Under the pieces are notes generated by a model. The model saw only the letters and a program-made list of their open reading frames with translations, did no database searches and was not told where the DNA came from. DNA of 64,000 bases from Metarhizobium sp017305935 (GTDB lineage Bacteria > Pseudomonadota > Alphaproteobacteria > Rhizobiales > Rhizobiaceae), in NCBI RefSeq assembly GCF_029601685.1, contig NZ_JARRIR010000002.1, positions 186,001-250,000 on the forward strand. The letters are read 5' to 3'. Position numbers and translations under genes: made by a program. Below are positions 1-6,613 of this stretch, piece by piece. The stretch's first letter is position 1. Each line of letters begins with the position of its first letter.

Positions 1-523
1 CCCGGGCCGGATCGTCATAGCAGCCGCCATAGGGGCCGGTGTAGAGTTCAATGCGGTCCGCACCGGTCTCGCGGGCAATGGCGACGGCCTCGCCATCGCC
101 GTCACCGTCGGCGAACAGGGAGACGCGGCACCCCCTCGCCTTCAGCCGGCCGACGACGTCGGTCAGAAAGGACTGGTGGCGGCGGAAATCCCAGCCATGA
201 TCGGAGGTCGCCTGCGACGGATCGTCCGGCACCAGCGTCACCTGCTCTGGGGCGGCGGCTTCGCAAAGCGCAATGAACTCGCCGGTCGGGTAGCCCTCGA
301 TGTTGAATTCGACGGCCGGAAACTCGTCGTCGATCAGCGCCCGCAGCACCGGTAGGTCGGAAAAGCGGATATGGCGCTGGTCGGGGCGCGGATGCACCGT
401 CAGGCCATAGGCGCCCGCCTGCAGCGCGATGCGGCCGAGCCCCTCGACGCTCGGCCAGGGCAGATCGCGCCGGTTGCGCAGCATGGCGATGGCATTGAGG
501 TTCACGGAAAGCTTGGTGGGCAT
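1..523 (-). CDS. pdxJ: Pyridoxine 5'-phosphate synthase PdxJ, 3' end cut off by window edge
   Basis: PdxJ condenses 3-amino-2-oxopropyl phosphate with 1-deoxyxylulose 5-phosphate to make pyridoxine 5'-phosphate in the cytosol (vitamin B6 synthesis). The minus strand is open from an ATG at 523-521 to base 1, giving about 174 of the roughly 245 residues expected. It starts MPTKLSVNLNAIAMLRNRR and carries the family hallmarks: the VNLNAIAMLRN phosphate/active-site strand near the N-terminus, a GLTVHPRPDQRHI segment near residues 40-55, and VEFNIEGYPTGEF near residue 75. The C-terminal part of the barrel lies outside the window, so intactness cannot be judged. The gene is divergent from the one at 761, with a short perfect dyad (598-613) between them. 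Confidence 0.93.
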   Translation of the reverse strand, partial: MPTKLSVNLNAIAMLRNRRDLPWPSVEGLGRIALQAGAYGLTVHPRPDQRHIRFSDLPVLRALIDDEFPAVEFNIEGYPTGEFIALCEAAAPEQVTLVPDDPSQATSDHGWDFRRHQSFLTDVVGRLKARGCRVSLFADGDGDGEAVAIARETGADRIELYTGPYGGCYDDPAR

Positions 524-597
524 CGCGGATCGTCCCGAATTGAAGAGCGCAAGTGCCTGTTTCATAGGACATTCATAACGCAAATGCCAACGCCTTT

Positions 598-613
598 GAT
601 GCATGGATGCATC
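598..613. promoter_or_regulatory. Perfect operator-like dyad between divergent pdxJ and the gene at 761
   Basis: GATGCAT-GG-ATGCATC is a perfect 7-bp inverted repeat with a 2-base spacer, in the 237-bp space between two divergent genes. The size fits a dimeric regulator site. No cognate regulator can be named, and a 7-bp palindrome could occur by chance. Confidence 0.3.
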
Positions 614-760
614 TGCCGGCGTGATGGGACGGCAATCCACATACACAGCCCGCATATAAGGAGTTTATTGCCTAAATAACCAGATCCGGTGTAGTCGGTC
701 TTTAATCCGCCTTGCTGTCGGCCCATATTGACCTTCAGCCTGGCCCGATTGAAGGACAAG

Positions 761-1927
761 ATGAGCGAAACGCACAGCATTGACGAAGCGCTGGTTCTGA
801 CCAGCCTCCAGAAAATTCTGGACAGCGAGACCTTTTCCCGTTCCGAGCGGCTGAGGGCATTCCTTGATTACGTCGTGCGCAAGGAGCGTGAAGGGCTGGC
901 GCATCAGCTCAAAGGCTATTCCATCGGCGTCGACGTCTTTGCCCGCAACGAAAGCTTCGATCCCGGCGGCGATCCGCTGGTGCGCGTCCAGGCCGGCAAG
1001 CTGCGCAAGCTGCTGCGCCAGTATTACGAAACCGAGGGCAGCGACGATGCCATTCGCATCGAGATCCCCGTCGGCGGCTATGTGCCGGTCTACGCGCCGC
1101 AATCCCAGCCGACCGCGACAACCGCCGCGCCGGACATGCCGGCGGACGCCGGCATTCCCGCCGCCGCCGCCATTGCGGCCAGCGCGCCGCCTTCCTTCTG
1201 GAGCCGGTTTCGCCTCGCCTCTACCGGGCTGCTCGCCTTGACGGTTCTGAACATCACGGCGCTCGGCCTGCATGCCACCAGCCGCTACCTCATTCCCGCC
1301 GGCACGGCCGACAGTACCGGCCCGGCCGGCTTCACCCGCACCGCTTCCGCCCTGCCGCGCATCGCCATCCGCAATGATTTCGGCAGCTCGGCGCTGGCCG
1401 CCTCCCTGGCCGATTCCATGCGCATTGCGCTCGGCCAGCTTGCCTTTGTCGAACTGGTCGAGGACTTCGACCGCGCCAACCGCATTGCCCGCCAGCCGGA
1501 CACGCTGGACTTCACCCTGTCGATCGCCCGCAGCGAACAGCCGGGCCAGTTGAACGTGCAGCTTCGCCACAATGCCTCGGGCGATATTTTCCACGAGGAA
1601 AGCATTCCGGAGGCCGACCTGCATCTGGTCAGCGAGCGCACCTTCGCGGCCAGCGCCTTTGCCGGCCGCCGCCTGTCGATGAACGGCCAGCTTTATGCCT
1701 TCGCCGACCAGAACGCGCTTTCCAGCAACCTGATGCGCTGCCTGACGGCGACCAACGAATATCGCCTGCACAAGTCGCGCCAGACCTTCGAGACCGCCTG
1801 GAGCTGCCAATCGCAACTGATTCCCGCCAAGGAACCCGACCGTCTGGTCAGCGAGCCGCACCACCTGATCTCCATGGCCCGCGAGGCTGAAGCCGATCTG
1901 GAACGCCGGAACCGTGCCGGCGCGTGA
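761..1927 (+). CDS. Membrane protein with cyclase/TPR-associated N-terminal domain and periplasmic C-terminus
   Basis: This 388-residue protein starts with about 105 residues of a domain seen in front of class III adenylate cyclases and TPR/TolB-like proteins. Its recognisable core is RLRAFLDYVV...QLKGYSIGVDVFAR..FDPGGDPLVRVQAGKLRKLLRQYY...IPVGGYVPVY. An Ala/Pro-rich linker and one membrane helix (about residues 155-175, ASTGLLALTVLNITALGL) follow. The last 200 residues, presumably periplasmic, resemble the TolB-N-like half of such proteins (LPRIAIRNDF...LADSMRIALGQLAFVELVEDFDR). There is no cyclase catalytic domain or TPR array. The ATG at 761 was chosen over the upstream TTG at 728 because AAGGAC precedes it at good spacing. 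The function is unknown; the N-terminal domain may bind DNA or a ligand. Confidence 0.8.
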   Translation: MSETHSIDEALVLTSLQKILDSETFSRSERLRAFLDYVVRKEREGLAHQLKGYSIGVDVFARNESFDPGGDPLVRVQAGKLRKLLRQYYETEGSDDAIRIEIPVGGYVPVYAPQSQPTATTAAPDMPADAGIPAAAAIAASAPPSFWSRFRLASTGLLALTVLNITALGLHATSRYLIPAGTADSTGPAGFTRTASALPRIAIRNDFGSSALAASLADSMRIALGQLAFVELVEDFDRANRIARQPDTLDFTLSIARSEQPGQLNVQLRHNASGDIFHEESIPEADLHLVSERTFAASAFAGRRLSMNGQLYAFADQNALSSNLMRCLTATNEYRLHKSRQTFETAWSCQSQLIPAKEPDRLVSEPHHLISMAREAEADLERRNRAGA

Positions 1928-2054
1928 AATCGCGCAACAGTAGCGAAAATCTCGATATCGCAGCCAAATTCAATCCATAGACGCGCTCTCATGATGGGAC
2001 TGGGCGCGATAAACCACCTGTGACTTTTTGGACTTACAATTCCCCCGATTAACG

Positions 2055-2070
2055 TTAACGTAAACTTAAC
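2055..2070 (+). promoter_or_regulatory. CtrA-type binding site (TTAA-N7-TTAAC)
   Basis: TTAACGTAAACTTAAC matches the full alphaproteobacterial CtrA consensus TTAA-N7-TTAAC without a mismatch. It lies about 165 bp upstream of the MerR-type regulator at 2236. CtrA is the essential cell-cycle response regulator in this group, so the regulator gene may be cell-cycle controlled. The site is read directly; occupancy is inferred. Confidence 0.55.
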
Positions 2071-2173
2071 ATCGCAAGCGGCAATCCATGACAGGTTGAT
2101 GCGGCGAGGTGGCGCATTGGCGCCGCTGCATTCGCCGTTACCCGGATGATGTCGAATTTGCCATCGCCCAGAC

Positions 2174-2210
2174 GCATTTCCGCGAAAAGCGGATACCGGT
2201 TCGGAAATGC
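2174..2210 (-). repeat. Dispersed palindromic repeat, copy 1 (short form)
   Basis: A 37-bp copy beginning GCATTTCCGCGAAAAG and ending GGTTCGGAAATGC, with GCATTTCC/GGAAATGC termini in inverted orientation. It shares its termini and the GTGGATACCGG-like core with the copy at 4490-4533. It lies 25 bp before the ATG at 2236, so it would be in the 5' untranslated region. Confidence 0.75.
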
Positions 2211-2235
2211 TGGGAAACAAGAGTCAAGGGATACC

Positions 2236-2943
2236 ATGTCCGAGGGTGCGAAGCTGGTTACATCTGCAGCGGCAGCGCCGGTTGCAGCCGGTCTGACGTT
2301 GCGTTTTCTTCCCGTCGTCGATCTGCCGGCGAATTTGCCGGCCGATCCGTCAGAACATCCCATTGCCATTGCCGATATGGCCAATGCCTTCGGCGTCACC
2401 CATCGAACCCTGCATTTCTACGAGGAAAAGGGCCTGATTTCCGCCGACCGCATCGGCCCGATGCGCATCTACGGCCATGACAGCATCGTGCAGATGGCGG
2501 TCATCAACACCTGCCGCGAAGTCGGCATGCCGATCGCCGTCATCCAGGAACTGATGGAGGAACTGGACGGCGCCGCCTCGCAGGACGAGGCCGATGCGAT
2601 CTTCCACAATGCGCTGGCGATCCGCAAGCGGGAACTGGTCTCCAGCCTTTCGACCATTCACCGGCAGATGCAGAAGGTGATCGGCCTGCTGGACGGCGAC
2701 GCCATCCGCGTCGATCTCGGCCCCGGCATCAACGACGACCGCCAGCCCGCCTTCAGCGATGCCGAGCGCCACTGCCTCGAACTGATGGCCGAGGCCCAAG
2801 GTCCGGGCCGTATCGCCCAGGCGATGGGCATGGAGGTGGAAGCCGTGCAGGCCATGGAAAATGCCATCATCGCCAAATTCAGCGCCAACAACCGCTTTCA
2901 GGCCGTCGCCAAGGCCGCCCTGATCGGCTTGGTCAAAAGCTGA
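2236..2943 (+). CDS. MerR-family regulator with a probable C-terminal LuxR-type HTH
   Basis: A 235-residue cytosolic regulator. After a low-complexity leader of about 40 residues comes a MerR-type winged helix (about 45-115): IADMANAFGVTHRTLHFYEEKGLISADR...MRIYGHDSIVQMAVI. Next is the usual dimerisation helix (RKRELVSSLSTIHRQMQKVIGLL). The last 60 residues look like a LuxR/GerE helix-turn-helix: FSDAERHCLELMAEAQGPGRIAQAMGM...IIAKFSANNRFQAVAKAALIGLV. This gives two potential DNA-binding units. The ATG at 2236 follows AAGGGATACC; an upstream in-frame codon at 2146 would read through the repeat and is less likely. The effector is unknown: the metal-binding Cys residues of classic MerR sensors are absent. 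Confidence 0.85.
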   Translation: MSEGAKLVTSAAAAPVAAGLTLRFLPVVDLPANLPADPSEHPIAIADMANAFGVTHRTLHFYEEKGLISADRIGPMRIYGHDSIVQMAVINTCREVGMPIAVIQELMEELDGAASQDEADAIFHNALAIRKRELVSSLSTIHRQMQKVIGLLDGDAIRVDLGPGINDDRQPAFSDAERHCLELMAEAQGPGRIAQAMGMEVEAVQAMENAIIAKFSANNRFQAVAKAALIGLVKS

Positions 2944-2947
2944 AGCT

Positions 2948-4075
2948 TTAGCGAACGATGGTCAGTGAGTCGGCAGCGCGGGTGATGCCCGTGTAAAGCC
3001 AGCGCTCGCGGCTGTCACGAAACGCCCAGCTTTCATCGAACAGCACGACGTTATTCCACTGCGAGCCCTGCGCCTTGTGAACGGTCAGCGCATAACCGTA
3101 GTCGAAGTCGTCGTAGCGCTTCTTGGTCGACCACGGGATTTCCGTATCCGGCTCCTCGAAGGCGGCCTTCAACAGCTTGATCTTGGCGGCACCCCGGTCC
3201 ATGTCGTCGTCCTCGGGGCGGATCATCAGGTTGATGCCGGGCTTGACCGTTTCCTTGGACGAACTCATCACCTGCCAGAGTGAGCCATTCAGCAGGCCCT
3301 TGGCGGGGTCGTTGCGCAGGCAGACCAGCTTGTCGCCGGATTGCGGATATTGCGCCGAAAACCCCTTCAACTCACGCAGGCGCTGGTTGTAGCGCCGGCG
3401 GGTACGGTTGGTGCCGACCAGCACCTGGTCGGCATCGAGCACCAGCGACTGCGTCACCTCGTTCTTGGAGATGACCCGCGCCTTGCCATACTCGCCATAG
3501 GGGATTTCCTTGCCCTCGCGCACATCCATGGCGATCTGGATGATCGGATTGTCCTGTGCCTGGCGGTGAATGTCGGTCAGCAAGTAATCCGGGTCCTGAT
3601 CGGTGAAGAAACCGCCGCCGCTGACCGGCGGCAATTGGCCGGGATCACCGAGCACCAGGATCGGCGTGCCGAAACTCATCAGATCCTTGCCAAGCTGCTC
3701 GTCAACCATCGAGCATTCGTCGATGACGATCAGCGCCGCTTTGGCGACCGGGCTCTGGCGATTGATGGAGAACATCGGCGCGATCGAGGTCTTGCCGGTC
3801 TCTTCATCCGCCACCTCTTCCTCGCCGCGCGGGCGATAGATCAGCGAATGGATGGTTTTCGCGTTGCTGGCGCCACGCGTGCGCAGCACCTGCGCCGCCT
3901 TGCCGGTAAAGGCGGCGAACAGCACCTCGCCATCGACATGCTCGGCAAAATAGCGCGCCAGCGTCGTCTTGCCAGTGCCGGCATAACCGAACAGACGGAA
4001 AACAGGCTGCCGGCCTTCCTTCAGCCAGCGCGAAACGGCTTTCAGGGCCTCATCTTGTTGCGGAGCGAACTGCAT
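2948..4075 (-). CDS. Compact RecD-like ATP-dependent DNA helicase (SF1B)
   Basis: This 375-residue SF1 helicase has Walker A GYAGTGKT at residues 30-37, a Walker B IVIDECSMVDE near 116-126, a GDPGQLPPV motif (helicase motif III) and a C-terminal UvrD_C_2-type block GYALTVHKAQGSQW near 335 followed by YTGITRA. It is far shorter than RecD (about 600 residues) and lacks that protein's N-terminal barrel; it resembles stand-alone Dda/RecD-like helicases common in rhizobia. It converges on the MerR-type gene, with 4 bp between stop codons, and lies 59 bp downstream of the nitrile hydratase accessory gene on the same strand. Its pathway cannot be told from the sequence. Confidence 0.87.
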   Translation of the reverse strand: MQFAPQQDEALKAVSRWLKEGRQPVFRLFGYAGTGKTTLARYFAEHVDGEVLFAAFTGKAAQVLRTRGASNAKTIHSLIYRPRGEEEVADEETGKTSIAPMFSINRQSPVAKAALIVIDECSMVDEQLGKDLMSFGTPILVLGDPGQLPPVSGGGFFTDQDPDYLLTDIHRQAQDNPIIQIAMDVREGKEIPYGEYGKARVISKNEVTQSLVLDADQVLVGTNRTRRRYNQRLRELKGFSAQYPQSGDKLVCLRNDPAKGLLNGSLWQVMSSSKETVKPGINLMIRPEDDDMDRGAAKIKLLKAAFEEPDTEIPWSTKKRYDDFDYGYALTVHKAQGSQWNNVVLFDESWAFRDSRERWLYTGITRAADSLTIVR

Positions 4076-4134
4076 GGCCCGACTTGGCAGGATTCGCCGC
4101 TTTTAAGCAAGCCCAAAAGAACGAAGTGGCAACA

Positions 4135-4590
4135 TTATACTGCTGTAGACTGCGGGTCGTTGGCAAGCTCGATCGGCCGGCCATGCGGCGTCGCCTCGGC
4201 CGCCCGCTGCCAGCTTGCCGAAAGCGTTGCGATCGCCGCCTCGTCGGCAACGCCGCAGCGGACCAGAAGATCGGACAGCGCCGCCACCCAGCACTCGTAA
4301 TAATCGCTTCCGTCCACGGCCCGGCCGGGACGATGCACCTCGCGCGACAGGGTTTCCGCCCAGTCGGCCCAGGTAAAAACACCGCGCTCATGCAGATGCA
4401 CGGTCAGCGCGAAAGCATCCGCCGCCCAGGGCTCGGGAAAGACCGGATCGCCTTCGCGCGAAAGGGGCAGGCCTGGCGAGGCCGCCAAAGCATTTCCAGG
4501 ACAAGTGGATACCGGTTTTCCGTCCGGAAATGCCTTCGAACACTCTGACGAGACGGTTTCACACGAGCTCAAGATAACTCTCCCAGGCAT
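4135..4590 (-). CDS. Nitrile hydratase accessory (activator-like) protein
   Basis: The conserved part runs from about LPLSREGDPVFPEPWAADAFALTVHLHERGVFTWADWAETLSREV to the end and matches the small NHase beta-like accessory family, which resembles the beta-subunit N-terminus and helps metal loading or maturation. The first 45 or so codons are unusual: they consist largely of a palindromic repeat (4490-4533) read in frame. The only in-frame ATG is at 4590, inside the end of nthB, with no Shine-Dalgarno. A TTG at 4572 with GGGAGAG upstream is an attractive alternative, and a TTG just after the repeat is also possible. It is translationally coupled to nthB (32-bp overlap if the ATG is used). Product identity is firm; the start is not. 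Confidence 0.75.
   Translation of the reverse strand: MPGRVILSSCETVSSECSKAFPDGKPVSTCPGNALAASPGLPLSREGDPVFPEPWAADAFALTVHLHERGVFTWADWAETLSREVHRPGRAVDGSDYYECWVAALSDLLVRCGVADEAAIATLSASWQRAAEATPHGRPIELANDPQSTAV
4490..4533 (-). repeat. Dispersed palindromic repeat, copy 2, inside the 5' end of the NHase accessory gene
   Basis: 44 bp, GCATTTCCAGGACAAGTGGA to TTTTCCGTCCGGAAATGC. It is the reverse complement of the copies at 26002 and 43382. It stays in frame with the accessory gene, so it either encodes part of the protein or separates its start from the ancestral one. Confidence 0.85.
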
Positions 4591-5218
4591 CGATGGAGAT
4601 GGTCAGGCCGGGTGCGGCGCTCTCACCCCAGATCTCCGCCGCGTCGAAAACGACGGTATAGACCCATTGCGGGTTCTCGCCCTTGCCATGGGCATTGTCG
4701 TCGGGAAAGACGAAGCTGCCCTGCACCGTCTCGACCGTGCCGATCTTGCCGCGCGCATAGCGTGGCAGGCGGGTATGGCCGGCGGGGTGGAAATTGCGGG
4801 TGCGCACCCGCGCGCCGGGTGCAAAGCGCGGATCGGCATCCACCGGCCGGTCGCAAGGACCGCCCCTGGCCAGCACGCCGGCTACGTTTTCGGCAGTCAA
4901 CACCCGCTTCGGCCGGGTGCCAGGCGTTGGTGCAGCGCCGTCGAACAGCTCGGCATGGGTCGCGAAGCCGTGCCGCTCCAGCAGCGCATCGAGGGCGCGG
5001 ATCCAGATCTCGTAATAACTGGCCGAAAGATAATCGGCCGGCGGAATGCTTTCGCGCGCATGGCGGCTTTCGTCAAGGTTCCAGTGGCCCATGGCGCCGC
5101 AGGAGAGCGTCAAACCCAGCGCCCGCTTTTCCCAATCGCCGTGGAAGTAAGGTTCGTTCGGTTCCGGAGCGACGGTGCCGAAACCCATCTGTCCGCCAAG
5201 ATCGTGCGGCCCGTTCAT
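4559..5218 (-). CDS. nthB: Nitrile hydratase beta subunit
   Basis: This 219-residue beta subunit partners NthA in the alpha-beta enzyme that hydrates nitriles to amides. It opens MNGPHDLGGQMGFGTVAPEPNEPYFHGDWEKRALGL, the standard NHase beta N-terminus. The C-terminal SH3-like barrel contains FAPGARVRTRNFHPAGHTRLPRYARGKIGTV and the closing VYTVVFDAAEIWGESA...SIDAWESYLE. The length is normal. The start is fixed by the 4-bp ATGA overlap with the nthA stop (5215-5218), so translation is probably coupled. Confidence 0.96.
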   Translation of the reverse strand: MNGPHDLGGQMGFGTVAPEPNEPYFHGDWEKRALGLTLSCGAMGHWNLDESRHARESIPPADYLSASYYEIWIRALDALLERHGFATHAELFDGAAPTPGTRPKRVLTAENVAGVLARGGPCDRPVDADPRFAPGARVRTRNFHPAGHTRLPRYARGKIGTVETVQGSFVFPDDNAHGKGENPQWVYTVVFDAAEIWGESAAPGLTISIDAWESYLELV

Positions 5219-5871
5219 CGCGCCGCCTCCGGCTGGAGAGCCAGCGCCTCCGGCGAAAGAGCAAGGCCGGTGCCGATCATCGAATCGCGGGTGACGAGCG
5301 CGGCAAGCGCCGCCTCGTCCAGCCTCTCCGTCCCGGCCGGACGCTCCGGCACCACGAGATAACGCAGTTCGGCAGTCGAGTCCCAGACGCGGATGCGGGT
5401 GTCTTCCGGCAGCGTGACCCCGAATTCGGCGAGCACGCCGCGCGGATCCATGACGGCGCGCGAGCGATAGGCCGGCGCCTTGTACCACACCGGCGGCAGG
5501 CCGAGCACCGACCACGGATAACAGGAGCACAGCGTGCAGACCACGAGATTATGCTCATCCGGCGCATTGAACACCGCGCGCATATGCTCGCCCTGCCGGC
5601 CGGAAAAACCGAGGCTGGCGATGGCCGCCGTCGCATCGCGCGTCAGCCAGTCGCGGAATTCCGCATCGACCCAGGCTTTCGCCACCACCTGCGCGCCGTT
5701 GCGCGGGCCGACCTTGGTCTCGTAGGTCTCGACGATGGCGTCGATGGCAGCGGGATCGATCAGGCCCTTGGCGGTCAGCAGCGTTTCCAGCGCCTTCACC
5801 CGCGCCTGCATGTCGGAATAGTGGTTGTCGTGGTGATGGTCGTGATCGTCATGATGATGGTGATCGCTCAT
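5215..5871 (-). CDS. nthA: Cobalt-type nitrile hydratase alpha subunit with His-rich N-terminus
   Basis: This 218-residue alpha subunit carries the catalytic metal site. The claw motif reads VCTLCSCYPW with Cys112, Cys115 and Cys117. In this family the VCTLCSCY form, with Thr and Tyr, marks non-corrin cobalt enzymes, whereas iron enzymes have VCSLCSCT. Two of these Cys are normally oxidised after translation. The rest is canonical (NLVVCTLCSCYPW...PPVWYKAPAYRSRAVMDPRGVLAEFG). The first 20 residues contain nine His (HHHH, HDHHH), which could bind Co2+ or Ni2+. It is second in the lysE-nthA-nthB-accessory operon, 30 bp after lysE. Substrates cannot be read from the sequence. Confidence 0.96.
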   Translation of the reverse strand: MSDHHHHDDHDHHHDNHYSDMQARVKALETLLTAKGLIDPAAIDAIVETYETKVGPRNGAQVVAKAWVDAEFRDWLTRDATAAIASLGFSGRQGEHMRAVFNAPDEHNLVVCTLCSCYPWSVLGLPPVWYKAPAYRSRAVMDPRGVLAEFGVTLPEDTRIRVWDSTAELRYLVVPERPAGTERLDEAALAALVTRDSMIGTGLALSPEALALQPEAAR

Positions 5872-5901
5872 CGCCCTCTCCTTGAATCGTGTCCGCGCCA
5901 G

Positions 5902-6495
5902 TTAACGCAACATCGGCCACAGGCTCAAGACCAGCAGCACCGCCATGGTGATGTTGAACCATTTCAGCCGCACCGGATCGGACAGCCAGTCGCGCAAGGC
6001 CGAGCCGAAACCGGCCCAGGTCGAAACGCTCGGCACGTTGACCAGCACGAAGATGACACCGACCACCAGCACGGTGGAAAAATACTGCCGCGTGTCGGTA
6101 TAGGTGGCAATCGCGGTGACGGCCATCACCCATGCCTTGGGATTGACCCACTGGAAGGCGGCGGCGCCGAGAAAGGTCATCGGCTTCGCCCCCGCCTGCC
6201 CCTCGGCCAGCGCGCGCGAGGTGGCGATTTTCCAGGCGATCCAGACGAGATAGGCACCGCCGGCGAATTTCAGCACCGTATAGAGCAGCGGCACGGTCTT
6301 CAGCAGCGCACCCAGCCCGAAGCCGACGCCGATCAGCAGTACGAAGAAACCGGCTCCGATGCCCAGCATATGCGGGATCGTACGGCGAAAGCCGAAATTC
6401 ACTCCCGAGGCGAACAGCATCATATTGTTCGGCCCCGGCGTGATCGATGTCGTCAGCGCAAATACCAGAAGCGCCAGCAAGGTATCCAGCGGCAT
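5902..6495 (-). CDS. LysE/RhtB-family amino acid exporter
   Basis: A 197-residue inner-membrane protein with about six hydrophobic helices and the LysE-family opening LLALLVFALTTSITPGPNNMMLFASG. The conserved SITPGPNN motif lies in helix 1, and GAAAFQWVNPKAW is near residue 110. Members export lysine, threonine, homoserine or other small metabolites. As first gene of the apparent nitrile hydratase operon it could export a product of amide metabolism, but that is inference. The divergent promoter region it shares with the aldo/keto reductase carries a perfect dyad at 6556-6570. Confidence 0.9.
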   Translation of the reverse strand: MPLDTLLALLVFALTTSITPGPNNMMLFASGVNFGFRRTIPHMLGIGAGFFVLLIGVGFGLGALLKTVPLLYTVLKFAGGAYLVWIAWKIATSRALAEGQAGAKPMTFLGAAAFQWVNPKAWVMAVTAIATYTDTRQYFSTVLVVGVIFVLVNVPSVSTWAGFGSALRDWLSDPVRLKWFNITMAVLLVLSLWPMLR

Positions 6496-6555
6496 CCCAT
6501 CCTCCCCGAAATCGCGCCAAATTAGGGGAGCAGGCTTTTTCCGGCCAGAGACAAA

Positions 6556-6584
6556 TTGTCAGGGTGACAACGGACGCCTATCTT
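6556..6584 (+). promoter_or_regulatory. Promoter of the aldo/keto reductase overlapping a perfect dyad
   Basis: TTGTCA (6556-6561), 17 bases, then TATCTT (6579-6584) forms a sigma70-like promoter pointing at the gene at 6614, with an expected start about 22 bases before the ATG. The -35 box is one arm of a perfect inverted repeat TTGTCA-GGG-TGACAA (6556-6570), so a dimeric regulator could control this gene, lysE, or both. Confidence 0.45.
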
Positions 6585-6613
6585 CCCCCGACACACGATC
6601 CGGGAGACGCCCC

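Larger units (their letters stand above)
1928..2235. other. 308-bp intergenic region holding a CtrA box and a palindromic repeat
   Basis: No gene is supported here. The region holds an AT-rich patch with the palindrome TTAACGTTAA at 2049-2058, an overlapping CtrA-type site at 2055-2070, and one copy of the window's dispersed palindromic repeat at 2174-2210, just before the ribosome-binding site of the next gene. Confidence 0.6.

Noticed and set aside
665..1864. Minus-strand 399-codon open frame opposite the gene at 761
   Set aside because: It is the antisense of a coding region with a recognised domain; the translation is Arg/Gly/Ala-rich with no family features, as expected for GC-rich shadows.
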